A stretch of 64,000 nt of DNA from NCBI GenBank assembly GCA_036835375.1, contig DAITMB010000012.1, forward strand, positions 1 through 64,000, given 5' to 3'. Shown here piece after piece: positions 8,895 through 16,498 of the stretch. Position 1 is the stretch's first letter; each line of letters opens with the position of its first letter. The position numbers and the translations under genes are program-made. The notes beneath the pieces are model-generated. The model was not told where the DNA came from. It ran no database searches and was given only the letters and a program-made list of their open reading frames with translations. The stretch comes from JANQTF01 sp036835375. Lineage in GTDB: Bacteria; Bacteroidota; Bacteroidia; J057.

Positions 8895-11405
8895 ATGGCA
8901 GAAGGACAGAAGATCGTAACCCGGATCATCGAGGAAGAAATGAAGAATGCCTACATCGACTATTCGATGTCAGTCATTGTGGCCAGAGCCCTTCCCGATG
9001 TGCGAGATGGATTAAAACCGGTGCACCGCCGGGTGCTATTTGGAATGACCGAGCTGGGGCTCGCCTCCAATAGACCCTACAAAAAGTCCGCGAGGATTGT
9101 AGGAGAAGTGTTAGGAAAATTTCACCCACACGGAGACTCCGCAGTGTATGAGACCATGGTACGAATGGCTCAACCTTGGTCGCTTCGATATCCATTGGTA
9201 GATGGGCAAGGAAACTTTGGCTCCATTGACGGGGACAATCCTGCCGCCATGCGATATACAGAGGCCAGACTCATGAAGTTTGCAGAGGAACTGCTGGCTG
9301 ATTTGGAGAAGAACACGGTCGATTTTCGCCCGAACTTCGACGACTCCCTTTCCGAGCCGACGGTACTCCCAGCCAAGATTCCCAATCTTCTCTGTAATGG
9401 TGCCAGCGGCATCGCGGTAGGCATGGCGACCAATATGCCGCCCCACAACATCACTGAGGTGATCAATGCCACAATCGCCTTCATTGACGACCCTGCCATC
9501 GACGTCGATGGTCTTATGCAGCACATCACAGGGCCCGACTTCCCTACTGGCGGCACCATTTATGGCGTAGAGGGTATCAAGTCCGCTTATGAGACTGGCA
9601 AAGGAAGGGTTGTGGTCCGTGCCAAAGCGGAGATTGAAGTTGATTCCAATGACAGGGAAAAGATCATCATCACCGAAATTCCTTATCAAGTCAACAAGGC
9701 TACGACCATCCAAAAGATCAGTCAGCTCGTCAACGACAAAAAACTCGAAGGCATTGCTGATGTCAATGATGAGTCCGACCGTGATGGCATGCGCATCGTT
9801 GTAGATCTCAAGCGGGATGCCAACCCTAAAGTAGTGCTCAATCGGCTCTACCAGATGACCCCGCTTCAGTCTTCCTTTTCTATCAACAATGTCGCCTTAG
9901 TCAAAGGGCGTCCTTATACCCTTAATCTCAAGGACCTGATTCGCCACTTTGTGGATCACCGCCATGAGGTCATCGTGCGGCGCACACAATATGAGCTTGA
10001 AGAAGCCCGCAAGCGAGCACACATCCTCGAAGGTCTGCTCATTGCTTTGGATCATTTGGACGAGGTGATCGCCCTGATTCGTGGCTCTCGCACGCCCGAC
10101 GTGGCACGCGAGGGACTGATGGAGCGGTTTGGTCTCAGCGAGATTCAGGCCAAGGCCATCCTCGACATGCGCTTACAGCGACTTACTGGCCTGGAGCGGG
10201 AAAAAATTCAAGAGCAGTATCGGGAGCTCAAAGCAAAGATCGATTACTATGAATCGGTCCTGCAGGACGAAGCACTGCGAATGACCATCATCAAGGACGA
10301 GCTTGGTGAGATGAAGGCCACCTATGGCGATGCACGCCGGACCGACATCACCTTTGCCGAAGGTGAGATTCGCATTGAGGACATCATCGCCAACGAAGAG
10401 GTCGTCCTCACCGTCTCCAATCAAGGGTATATTAAGCGCACCGCTGCCTCCGAGTATCAAGCGCAAGCGCGAGGAGGGAAAGGTTTCAAAGGAGCGGGCC
10501 GCAAAGAGACAGACTTCGTGGAGCACCTTTTTGTAGCTCACACCCATAACTACCTCATGCTCTTCACAGAGAAAGGAAAGTGCTATTGGCTCAAAGTCTA
10601 TGAAATTCCCGAGGGCGAGCGTACAAGCAAGGGTCGAGCCATCCAAAATCTGATTCAGATTGATCCGGAGGACTCTGTGAAGACCTTCATGACGGTGGAA
10701 ACCTTTGATGACGAGGCGTTTGTGAAAAATCACTCCATCATCATGGCGACCAAGAAGGGTCAAGTCAAGAAAACATTGCTATTGGAATACAGCCGTCCAC
10801 GTGCAAATGGGATCAATGCCATCACCATCATTGAGGGTGACGAATTGCTGGAGGCCAAACTCACTGACGGGCGAAGCGAAATCGTGCTCGCCACACGTTC
10901 GGGCTATGCGATCCGCTTCAAAGAGTCTGACGTCAGGGAAATGGGACGCACAGCGATGGGGGTCAGAGGGATCGCTCTTCAAGGAGGAGACGACGAGGTA
11001 GTGGGCATGGTTGTTGTCAGCGACGAATCTCAAAGTATTCTGGTCCTATCAGAAAAAGGATATGGCAAGCAGTCTCCTGTGTCTGATTATCGTCTCATTG
11101 GTAGGGGAGGCAAAGGCGTGAAAAACCTCAATGTGACTCCCAAGACCGGAAAAGTAGTCACCATCAAACATGTAGAAGGCTTGGAAGTGGAAGATCTCAT
11201 GATCATCACTCGGCAGGGCAATACTGTAAGAATTTCGATCGGCGATATCAAGCTCCAAGGTCGGAATACACAGGGGGTCACCCTCATTCGTTTGCGAGAT
11301 GGCGATGAGATCGCTTCGGTGGCGAAGGTACTCGAAAGAGAACCAGAAGAAAGCGCCGAAGATGGAGAGGTCACCGGCGGAGAAGGATCCTCAGCAGACG
11401 AGTAA
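8895..11405 (+). CDS. gyrA: DNA gyrase subunit A
   Basis: The breakage-reunion subunit of DNA gyrase, which introduces negative supercoils. The 836-residue protein carries DYSMSVIVARALPDVRDGLKPVHRRVL near the start, the quinolone-resistance region GKFHPHGDSAVYETMVRMAQ and the catalytic tyrosine in AAMRYTEARL. The C-terminal half has the repeated blades of the DNA-wrapping domain, opened by a GyrA box (QARGGKG in EYQAQARGGKGFKG), which argues for GyrA rather than the topoisomerase IV subunit ParC. The quinolone-sensing serine (HGDS) and the acidic residue four positions later are wild type in character. The tail is acidic (EPEESAEDGEVTGGEGSSADE). It is followed after 95 bases by a TPR protein in the same direction. 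Confidence 0.97.
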   Translation: MAEGQKIVTRIIEEEMKNAYIDYSMSVIVARALPDVRDGLKPVHRRVLFGMTELGLASNRPYKKSARIVGEVLGKFHPHGDSAVYETMVRMAQPWSLRYPLVDGQGNFGSIDGDNPAAMRYTEARLMKFAEELLADLEKNTVDFRPNFDDSLSEPTVLPAKIPNLLCNGASGIAVGMATNMPPHNITEVINATIAFIDDPAIDVDGLMQHITGPDFPTGGTIYGVEGIKSAYETGKGRVVVRAKAEIEVDSNDREKIIITEIPYQVNKATTIQKISQLVNDKKLEGIADVNDESDRDGMRIVVDLKRDANPKVVLNRLYQMTPLQSSFSINNVALVKGRPYTLNLKDLIRHFVDHRHEVIVRRTQYELEEARKRAHILEGLLIALDHLDEVIALIRGSRTPDVAREGLMERFGLSEIQAKAILDMRLQRLTGLEREKIQEQYRELKAKIDYYESVLQDEALRMTIIKDELGEMKATYGDARRTDITFAEGEIRIEDIIANEEVVLTVSNQGYIKRTAASEYQAQARGGKGFKGAGRKETDFVEHLFVAHTHNYLMLFTEKGKCYWLKVYEIPEGERTSKGRAIQNLIQIDPEDSVKTFMTVETFDDEAFVKNHSIIMATKKGQVKKTLLLEYSRPRANGINAITIIEGDELLEAKLTDGRSEIVLATRSGYAIRFKESDVREMGRTAMGVRGIALQGGDDEVVGMVVVSDESQSILVLSEKGYGKQSPVSDYRLIGRGGKGVKNLNVTPKTGKVVTIKHVEGLEVEDLMIITRQGNTVRISIGDIKLQGRNTQGVTLIRLRDGDEIASVAKVLEREPEESAEDGEVTGGEGSSADE

Positions 11406-11500
11406 GAATTTCCTGCCGTTTCTCCTCGCTTTTGACATAGGCGAGCGGCGAGAACGTTGATGTTTGGAACAAACTGTCACTCAAAACTAACTTCGAAACA

Positions 11501-12751
11501 ATGAAAAGACTTAGCTCCCTCATGCTTTTGTTCGCGATCATAGGCTTTTCTACGGCCTTCGCACAAAAGTCCAAAGTAACTACCGGTGCCCTGAATGTAG
11601 ATCAGGGGCGATACGAAGATGCCGTTAAGGCATTAGAAGAAGGGCTTTCTAAGCCTGAACTTTTCAAGAAAGACAAGGATTTGGCCAAAGGGTATTATTA
11701 CCTCGTCAAAGCATATGTTGCACTGGCTTCCGACGAGGAACTTTCTCCTAAATACCCAGAGGCTCCAATGAAGGCCTACGCTGCGCACGAAAAGCTCATG
11801 GCATTCAACAGCGATTCTGATCTTTGGAAAAATCGCTCCCGGTTAGAACGCCTTGATGAAAATATCTGGGTTCAGCTCTATTCAAAAGGCGTCAACTTTT
11901 TCAACGAAAGTGCCGACGATGACGCCTTGGCCTACTTCAAAGGGGCTAATTCATTGAACGATACTCATTTCCTCACCAAGCGGATGCTGGCTTCAGCTTA
12001 TTTGGTCAAGGCAGACACGGCGAATTCTATCGAAATCTTTGATCAAGCCATCAAAATCTATGTATCAAAGTACATCAAAGCCGATCAGGAGGCGCTCGCT
12101 GTAAGTATGCAGGACGAGCAATTCAAACAGGATGTCGAGCAAGATAAAGGCCAGATGAGTTATGTGATTCGCCAATTGGCAGTCATCCATGAAGCACAAG
12201 GACGCACTGAAGAGGCCCTGGCAGTGTTGTCGGAAGGCAGCAAAATCCTTCCTGATGATGAAGACGTCCGTCGCCAGGAGTTGTCTGTGTACCAAGCTCA
12301 TCCCGACCTCTATGACCGCGCAGTTGAGAAATTTGAGGCGCAACTTGCTACCAGTCCCGGTGACAATGCAGTAAGGCTAGCTTATGCTTCTATGTTGGAG
12401 AGGGCTGGCAAAAACGACCGGGCGCTTACTCTGTATCAAGAAGCTTACGACTTGGATCCTACGAGCCTACAGGCCAATTATGGATTGGCAGCTATTCGGA
12501 TCAATATGGCCGCTGAACTCAGTGAAAAGCGCACCAATACCAACGACGACGATGAAATCGAGTCTTTCAACGAGCAGATCAAGGTGTTGTGTACCGATGC
12601 TTATCCCTACTTGGTGTGGTTGACAGAAGCCCAACCAGACGAACCAGAATGGGTATCCCAACTGGTCAACGTCACGCCGATCATTGGCAAGACTGAAGAA
12701 ATGAAGGTGTGGGCCGAAAAGCTTGGTAAAATGCGCCGGGGAGAAAACTAA
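11501..12751 (+). CDS. Secreted tetratricopeptide-repeat protein
   Basis: A 416-residue periplasmic TPR protein. A signal peptide (MKRLSSLMLLFAIIGFSTAFA) is followed by TPR-like helix pairs throughout: an early one around ALNVDQGRYEDAVKALEEGLSKPELFKKDKDLAKGYYYLVKAY and several in the second half, for example AVIHEAQGRTEEALAVLSEGSKILPDDEDV and LAYASMLERAGKNDRALTLYQEAYDLDPTSLQANYGLAA. The binding partner is unknown. It may be transcribed with gyrA or on its own, and a terminator follows at 12788-12822. The N-terminal repeat pattern resembles proteins that tether to the outer membrane or peptidoglycan, but nothing specific is visible. Confidence 0.85.
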   Translation: MKRLSSLMLLFAIIGFSTAFAQKSKVTTGALNVDQGRYEDAVKALEEGLSKPELFKKDKDLAKGYYYLVKAYVALASDEELSPKYPEAPMKAYAAHEKLMAFNSDSDLWKNRSRLERLDENIWVQLYSKGVNFFNESADDDALAYFKGANSLNDTHFLTKRMLASAYLVKADTANSIEIFDQAIKIYVSKYIKADQEALAVSMQDEQFKQDVEQDKGQMSYVIRQLAVIHEAQGRTEEALAVLSEGSKILPDDEDVRRQELSVYQAHPDLYDRAVEKFEAQLATSPGDNAVRLAYASMLERAGKNDRALTLYQEAYDLDPTSLQANYGLAAIRINMAAELSEKRTNTNDDDEIESFNEQIKVLCTDAYPYLVWLTEAQPDEPEWVSQLVNVTPIIGKTEEMKVWAEKLGKMRRGEN

Positions 12752-12787
12752 GCATTTCCTTCAAAATTTTTAATCGAACAATTTGTC

Positions 12788-12822
12788 AGCAGGCTGCCCC
12801 GAAAGAGGTAGCCTGCTGTCCT
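12788..12822 (+). terminator. Terminator after the TPR gene
   Basis: AGCAGGCT (12788-12795) pairs with AGCCTGCT (12810-12817), and GTCCTTTT follows. The loop is 14 bases. It closes the TPR gene and separates it from the rpsP promoter. Confidence 0.7.
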
Positions 12823-12966
12823 TTTGGGGGGGACTTTCTTAGAAATGGAGCTGGTGTGGCTCGTGTTTTTCCAGCGAGGCGTGTAAGTGGATTTGAAAGA
12901 TTTCCACTCGATATGAAAACTCACCAAGGTCGCTGGAGGATTTTTCACAACATCATGGACAAAGGA

Positions 12967-12997
12967 TTGGGTCAAGTCATAAAAAGTCGTACATTTG
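12967..12997 (+). promoter_or_regulatory. Bacteroidota-type promoter of rpsP
   Basis: TTG at 12967-12969, a 20-base spacer, and a perfect TAnnTTTG match (TACATTTG, 12990-12997) reproduce the -33/-7 consensus known for Bacteroidota. The start codon of rpsP follows 36 bases after the -7 element, which fits a short 5' leader and shows that upstream in-frame ATGs are not the start. Confidence 0.75.
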
Positions 12998-13032
12998 CAA
13001 TCCATTTTTGCACCAACAATGTTTTTGGTTAC

Positions 13033-13668
13033 ATGCCAGTAAAACTTCGCTTACGTCGTCAAGGGCGCAGTAAAAATCCACACTACGCCATCGTAGTTGC
13101 GGATTCCCGCACCCCGAGAGATGGGGCATTTATCGAGAAAATCGGTACTTACAACCCCATCACTCACCCCGCACAGGTCTATATTGACCACAACGCGGCC
13201 CTCAAGTGGTTGGGAGTAGGTGCCCAACCCACCAACACTGTCCTTTCTCTCCTTCGTCACACGGGTGTGACCGTCAAGTTTGCTTTGTCAAAGCAAGGGA
13301 AGAGCGAAGAAGAAGCCGATCTGATTTTTTCTCGCTGGCGTGCCGATAAGGATGCCAAGAAGAAGAAGAAAATGATCTCCGTCGATGTACATGGCCGTCC
13401 ATTGGAGCCTGTGCCCGACGCCCCTGGCAAGTTTGTGAAGAAAGTAGTTGCTGCTGCTCCTGTCGCAGAAGCCGCCGCTGCTCCTCAAGCAGAAGAAGTT
13501 GCTCCTGAATCAGTGGAAGCTGTTGCACCAGCAGTGGTTGTTGCTGAGGAAGTTGCTCCAGTAGCAGAGCCGGTAGCTGAAGAGACTTCCGCTCCAGAAG
13601 CCGAAGCTGCTCCAGAAGTCGAAGCTGCTCCAGAAGCATCCGAAGAAGAGAAGCCAGCCGAATCATGA
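13033..13668 (+). CDS. rpsP: 30S ribosomal protein S16 with long acidic tail
   Basis: Small-subunit ribosomal protein S16. The core is residues 1-85 or so (MPVKLRLRRQGRSKNPHYAIVVADSRTPRDG..., GTYNPITHPAQVYID and the ALKWLGVGAQPTNTVLSLL motif). The full product is 211 residues, well over twice the usual 80-90, because of a lysine-rich linker (DAKKKKK) and a tail of about 75 residues built from Ala, Glu, Pro and Val. Such tails are known on Bacteroidota S16 proteins. An 18-base direct repeat encodes part of the tail. The start at 13033 is fixed by the family N terminus and the promoter 36 bases upstream. A terminator-like hairpin separates it from rimM, so rimM may be read by read-through. Confidence 0.95.
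   Translation: MPVKLRLRRQGRSKNPHYAIVVADSRTPRDGAFIEKIGTYNPITHPAQVYIDHNAALKWLGVGAQPTNTVLSLLRHTGVTVKFALSKQGKSEEEADLIFSRWRADKDAKKKKKMISVDVHGRPLEPVPDAPGKFVKKVVAAAPVAEAAAAPQAEEVAPESVEAVAPAVVVAEEVAPVAEPVAEETSAPEAEAAPEVEAAPEASEEEKPAES
13603..13636 (+). repeat. 18-base tandem repeat in the rpsP tail
   Basis: GAAGCTGCTCCAGAAG occurs at 13603-13618 and again at 13621-13636, a tandem with an 18-base period that keeps frame and encodes the (V)EAAPE repeats at the end of S16. Slippage here would change tail length without breaking the gene. Confidence 0.8.
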
Positions 13669-13690
13669 ATCGTCTGATTTGATCACATAC

Positions 13691-13726
13691 AAGGTCCTCC
13701 CCGGTTTTTTCGGAGAGGACCTTTTT
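13691..13726 (+). terminator. Terminator or attenuator between rpsP and rimM
   Basis: AAGGTCCTC (13691-13699) pairs with GAGGACCTT (13714-13722), with an inner CCG/CGG pair around a T-rich loop, and the stem runs into TTTTT. It lies 22 bases after the rpsP stop and 30 bases before the rimM ATG. Since rpsP and rimM form one operon in many bacteria, partial termination would set their expression ratio. Confidence 0.8.
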
Positions 13727-13754
13727 GCTTGGGAAAAGCACTAGACATACAGGA

Positions 13755-14288
13755 ATGAACAGAGAAGATTGTGTACAACTAGGATACATCAGCAAGCCAC
13801 ACGGCGTTCGTGGTGATGTGAGAGCGGTGTTCGATGTATATGACTTGGATGAATATCGAAAGAGGAAAGACTTTTGGTTTGCGAAGAAGGATGAGTCACT
13901 GGTGGCAGCCAAGATCAGCCGATTTCAGCCGCAACACAAAAACGAAGTTATTTTACATATTGATGGGGTAGAAGACCGTGACCAAGCGGAGACTTGGATT
14001 GGCCGCACGATTTTCGTGCCGATGAACGATCTGCCAGCCCTTCCGGAGGGGCACTTTTACTACTTTCAGGTCATCGGATTTCAAGTGGTGGATCAGGTGC
14101 TAGGGTCGCTGGGTACGGTGATAGACTTTGCCGATGGTGCCGCACAAGACATTATGATCATGGAATATGAGGGGAAAGAGGTTCTCATCCCCATCACCGA
14201 GACATTTGTGGGGAAGGCTGATATGGAACAAAAAGTTGTTTACACACATCTTCCAGAAGGCTTGGTGGAGGCTTATTTGGCTCCTTAA
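13755..14288 (+). CDS. rimM: 16S rRNA maturation factor RimM
   Basis: Assists 30S subunit assembly and binds S19 during 16S rRNA processing. The 177-residue protein has the N-terminal barrel motif CVQLGYISKPHGVRGDVRAVFDV, the central VEDRDQAETWIGRTIFVP and, in the C-terminal PRC-barrel half, GHFYYFQVIGFQV... and VLIPITETFV, as in the family. The ATG at 13755 is chosen because an earlier in-frame start would lie inside the rpsP terminator. The usual trmD and rplS genes do not follow; instead the convergent polyphosphate kinase is next. Confidence 0.95.
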   Translation: MNREDCVQLGYISKPHGVRGDVRAVFDVYDLDEYRKRKDFWFAKKDESLVAAKISRFQPQHKNEVILHIDGVEDRDQAETWIGRTIFVPMNDLPALPEGHFYYFQVIGFQVVDQVLGSLGTVIDFADGAAQDIMIMEYEGKEVLIPITETFVGKADMEQKVVYTHLPEGLVEAYLAP

Positions 14289-14371
14289 ACAATCCCGATA
14301 GGGTCGAAGAAAAATATACCGTGCTTAACGGAATACCGTGGGCGCGCCAATATCACCGTGCAAGCGCTCCT

Positions 14372-15259
14372 CTACTCCTTTTCGAGCATGTTTCTATACC
14401 GCTCGAAGTCGACCTTTCTGGCCTCGCTGACTGCTGGATAATGCATGTCGAGGCGGTGCAGATGGTCTAGCACAGCCTGAGAAACCATGAGTCGCATATT
14501 ACGCTTATCGTCCGCCGGGATTACATACCAAGGTGAAACCGGTGTAGCAGTAGCTTGGATCGCCTGCTCATAAGCATCGGCGTATTGATCCCAATAACCA
14601 CGCTCCTTGATGTCGCTTTCTACAAATTTCCAGGTCTTTTCTGGTGTGTTGAGCCGCTCAAGAAATCGTTTTCGCTGTTCTTCTTTAGAAAGGTGTAGGA
14701 AAAATTTGACCACGTGGGTTCCATTTCTGTGAAGAAATGATTCAAAATTTCGGATATCTTCTAGACGCCGATCCCAGACAGTTGCTATGGGAGCGATCTG
14801 CTCTTCGGGGACCCGCTGTATGTCGGTCAATATATTGGGATGTACCCTCACCACGAGCACCTCTTCATAATAGGAACGATTAAAAATGCCGATTCGCCCA
14901 CGTTGAGGTAAGCACTTGGTGGTGCGCCACAGAAAGTCATGGTCAAGCTCCTCTTCGCTCGGTCGTTTGAATGCATGGACTACCACCCCATGAGGGTTGA
15001 CCCCTGACATCACGTGGCGAATGGTACCGTCCTTACCAGCAGCGTCCATCGCTTGGAAGATGAGGAGCAAGCTATATCTATCATGAGCATACATCATCGA
15101 TTGCAGTTCGTCAATTTCTTCTTGAAAATCTTGAAGGAGGTCTTCGTATTCTTTTTTGTTCTCATAGAGATCCGGAACATGACTGGGGACTGTAGAAAGC
15201 TTGAGTGCTTGGCTTCCGTCCATCCGATATTTTTCTAGGGAGATTTGTTTTTTCCTCAT
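14372..15259 (-). CDS. ppk2: PPK2-family polyphosphate:nucleotide phosphotransferase (class III-like)
   Basis: Uses inorganic polyphosphate to phosphorylate nucleotides (AMP/ADP towards ATP) in the cytoplasm. The 295-residue protein has the Walker A loop around Lys76 (IFQAMDAAGKDGTIRHVMSGVNP) and the Walker B region RGRIGIFNRSYYEEVLVVRVHP, with the lid residues KFFLHLSKEEQRKRF further on. The IFNRS form and the SEEELDHDFLWR block match the single-domain class III enzymes, which can act on both AMP and ADP. It is divergent from the rhodopsin gene across a 353-base region. The combination of a light-driven proton pump and a polyphosphate-using kinase is an energy-storage pairing by position only; no co-regulation can be shown. 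Confidence 0.9.
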   Translation of the reverse strand: MRKKQISLEKYRMDGSQALKLSTVPSHVPDLYENKKEYEDLLQDFQEEIDELQSMMYAHDRYSLLLIFQAMDAAGKDGTIRHVMSGVNPHGVVVHAFKRPSEEELDHDFLWRTTKCLPQRGRIGIFNRSYYEEVLVVRVHPNILTDIQRVPEEQIAPIATVWDRRLEDIRNFESFLHRNGTHVVKFFLHLSKEEQRKRFLERLNTPEKTWKFVESDIKERGYWDQYADAYEQAIQATATPVSPWYVIPADDKRNMRLMVSQAVLDHLHRLDMHYPAVSEARKVDFERYRNMLEKE

Positions 15260-15514
15260 ACAGCAACATAATGGAATCTTCTCTTGTTACCAAACCCGGA
15301 AATCGTTAAGACCGACCTAAAAACAGCATATTCCCTGAATTTAAGCTATTGGGTTATGAGCAATGAAGATTTTTCTGTTTAATCTTTTTTTTCCTTGGTT
15401 AAACAAAAACAATTCCGATATTCCTGAAGTTATTGTCCCATTAAAATCAGCACAATCGAAAAAGAGCACATAACAACCTTCACAATAGACTTTTGAATGA
15501 AGGTGAAGGTGGAC

Positions 15515-15546
15515 TTGAATCAACCCATTGACATATTGTCAATTTG
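15515..15546 (+). promoter_or_regulatory. Possible promoter of the rhodopsin gene
   Basis: TTG at 15515-15517 is followed after 21 bases by TCAATTTG (15539-15546), one mismatch from the TAnnTTTG consensus. The predicted start of transcription would be about 60 bases before the rhodopsin ATG at 15613. The spacing is one base longer than ideal. Confidence 0.4.
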
Positions 15547-15612
15547 AAGACTGTTTTATTTTTTCATTCCTATCCCTATTCAACATTCATTTTACATTCA
15601 ATTCTTCACGTT

Positions 15613-16386
15613 ATGGACACTATCAATCTCGTCGGTTCTATGCTCGCCGAAACGCTGAGAGCAGGAGACGCAGTAGGGTTTACTTTTTTCACGGGTTACA
15701 TGTCAATGTTTGCCGCATCGGTGTTCTTTTTCTTAGAAAGATCGCAGGTTGATGGCAAGTGGAAAACTTCCTTGTTGGTATCTGGATTGATCACCATGAT
15801 CGCTGCGGTTCACTATTTCTACATGAGGGACTATTACCTCGAGATCAGCGCTGCCGCCGCCGCTGCGGGTCGCGAATTGCTGCCTGGAGAAGCTTCTCCT
15901 ACTCAATTTCGCTACATTGACTGGACACTGACTGTTCCGTTGATGTGTGTTGAGTTCTATTTGTTGTTGAAGCCTTATGGGGCAAAGACAAGTCTCATGT
16001 GGCAGTTGATCGCAGGTTCCGTGGTGATGCTTGTAGCAGGGTACGTTGGTGAGGCCATTGATCCAGGAAACACGGTTCTTTGGGGTGTCATCTCTACTTT
16101 GGGTTACCTGTACATTGTGTATGAAGCTGCTATGGGGTCTGTGAAGAAGTTGGCTGACAGTTCTTCAAATCCAAATGTGGCTTCTGCTGTGAGAATGCTT
16201 CGCAATTTTGTGATTGTTGGATGGGCTATTTACCCGATCGGTTACATGTGTATGCCAGGCAACTTGCTCGCAAGCACAGGCTGGAACCTTGACCTGATCT
16301 ACAACATTGGTGATGCGGTCAACAAAATTGGATTTGGTTTGGTAGTGTATTCCCTCGCTATCAAGTCCACTCGCGAAAACGTTTAG
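15613..16386 (+). CDS. Proteorhodopsin-type light-driven proton pump with glycine at the antenna site
   Basis: A 257-residue seven-helix retinal protein of the inner membrane that exports protons in light. Helix 3 reads RYIDWTLTVPLMCVEFYL and gives the DTE set: Asp103 (proton acceptor), Thr107 and Glu114 (proton donor). Met111 is at the spectral-tuning position (105 in green proteorhodopsin), which predicts green absorption. His67 (AAVHYFY) equals His75, Asp234 is the second counterion, and Lys238 (DAVNKIGFG) binds retinal. Helix 5 has VLWGVISTLGYLY; aligned on the S-T and Y-x-x-Y positions, Gly158 falls on the site that is Trp138 in bacteriorhodopsin, Phe in green proteorhodopsin and Gly in xanthorhodopsin, where it lets a carotenoid antenna reach the retinal ring. 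The ATG at 15613 is used; an upstream in-frame TTG would lie in the promoter. crtY and blh follow. Confidence 0.96.
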   Translation: MDTINLVGSMLAETLRAGDAVGFTFFTGYMSMFAASVFFFLERSQVDGKWKTSLLVSGLITMIAAVHYFYMRDYYLEISAAAAAAGRELLPGEASPTQFRYIDWTLTVPLMCVEFYLLLKPYGAKTSLMWQLIAGSVVMLVAGYVGEAIDPGNTVLWGVISTLGYLYIVYEAAMGSVKKLADSSSNPNVASAVRMLRNFVIVGWAIYPIGYMCMPGNLLASTGWNLDLIYNIGDAVNKIGFGLVVYSLAIKSTRENV

Positions 16387-16417
16387 TTTTACCCCCTCTA
16401 CGTCTTGGATTTCATTT

Positions 16418-16451
16418 CGAAACCCCAACCCTGCATTGGGCTGGGGTTTCG
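16418..16451 (+). terminator. Hairpin between rhodopsin and crtY (partial terminator)
   Basis: CGAAACCCCA (16418-16427) pairs with TGGGGTTTCG (16442-16451), then CCC with GGG, around a six-base TGCATT loop; there is one A/C mismatch. ACTTTAATATT follows, a weak T-run. It starts 32 bases after the rhodopsin stop and ends 48 bases before the crtY start, so it probably reduces transcription into crtY-blh relative to rhodopsin, or stabilises the rhodopsin mRNA end. Confidence 0.7.
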
Positions 16452-16498
16452 ACTTTAATATTGCCGCTGTCTCTCTACTACTACTCAATTCGCAGCCC

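Noticed and set aside
12856..13032. N-terminal extension of S16
   Set aside because: The extension contains the promoter of rpsP and does not resemble any domain; the family N terminus is at 13033.
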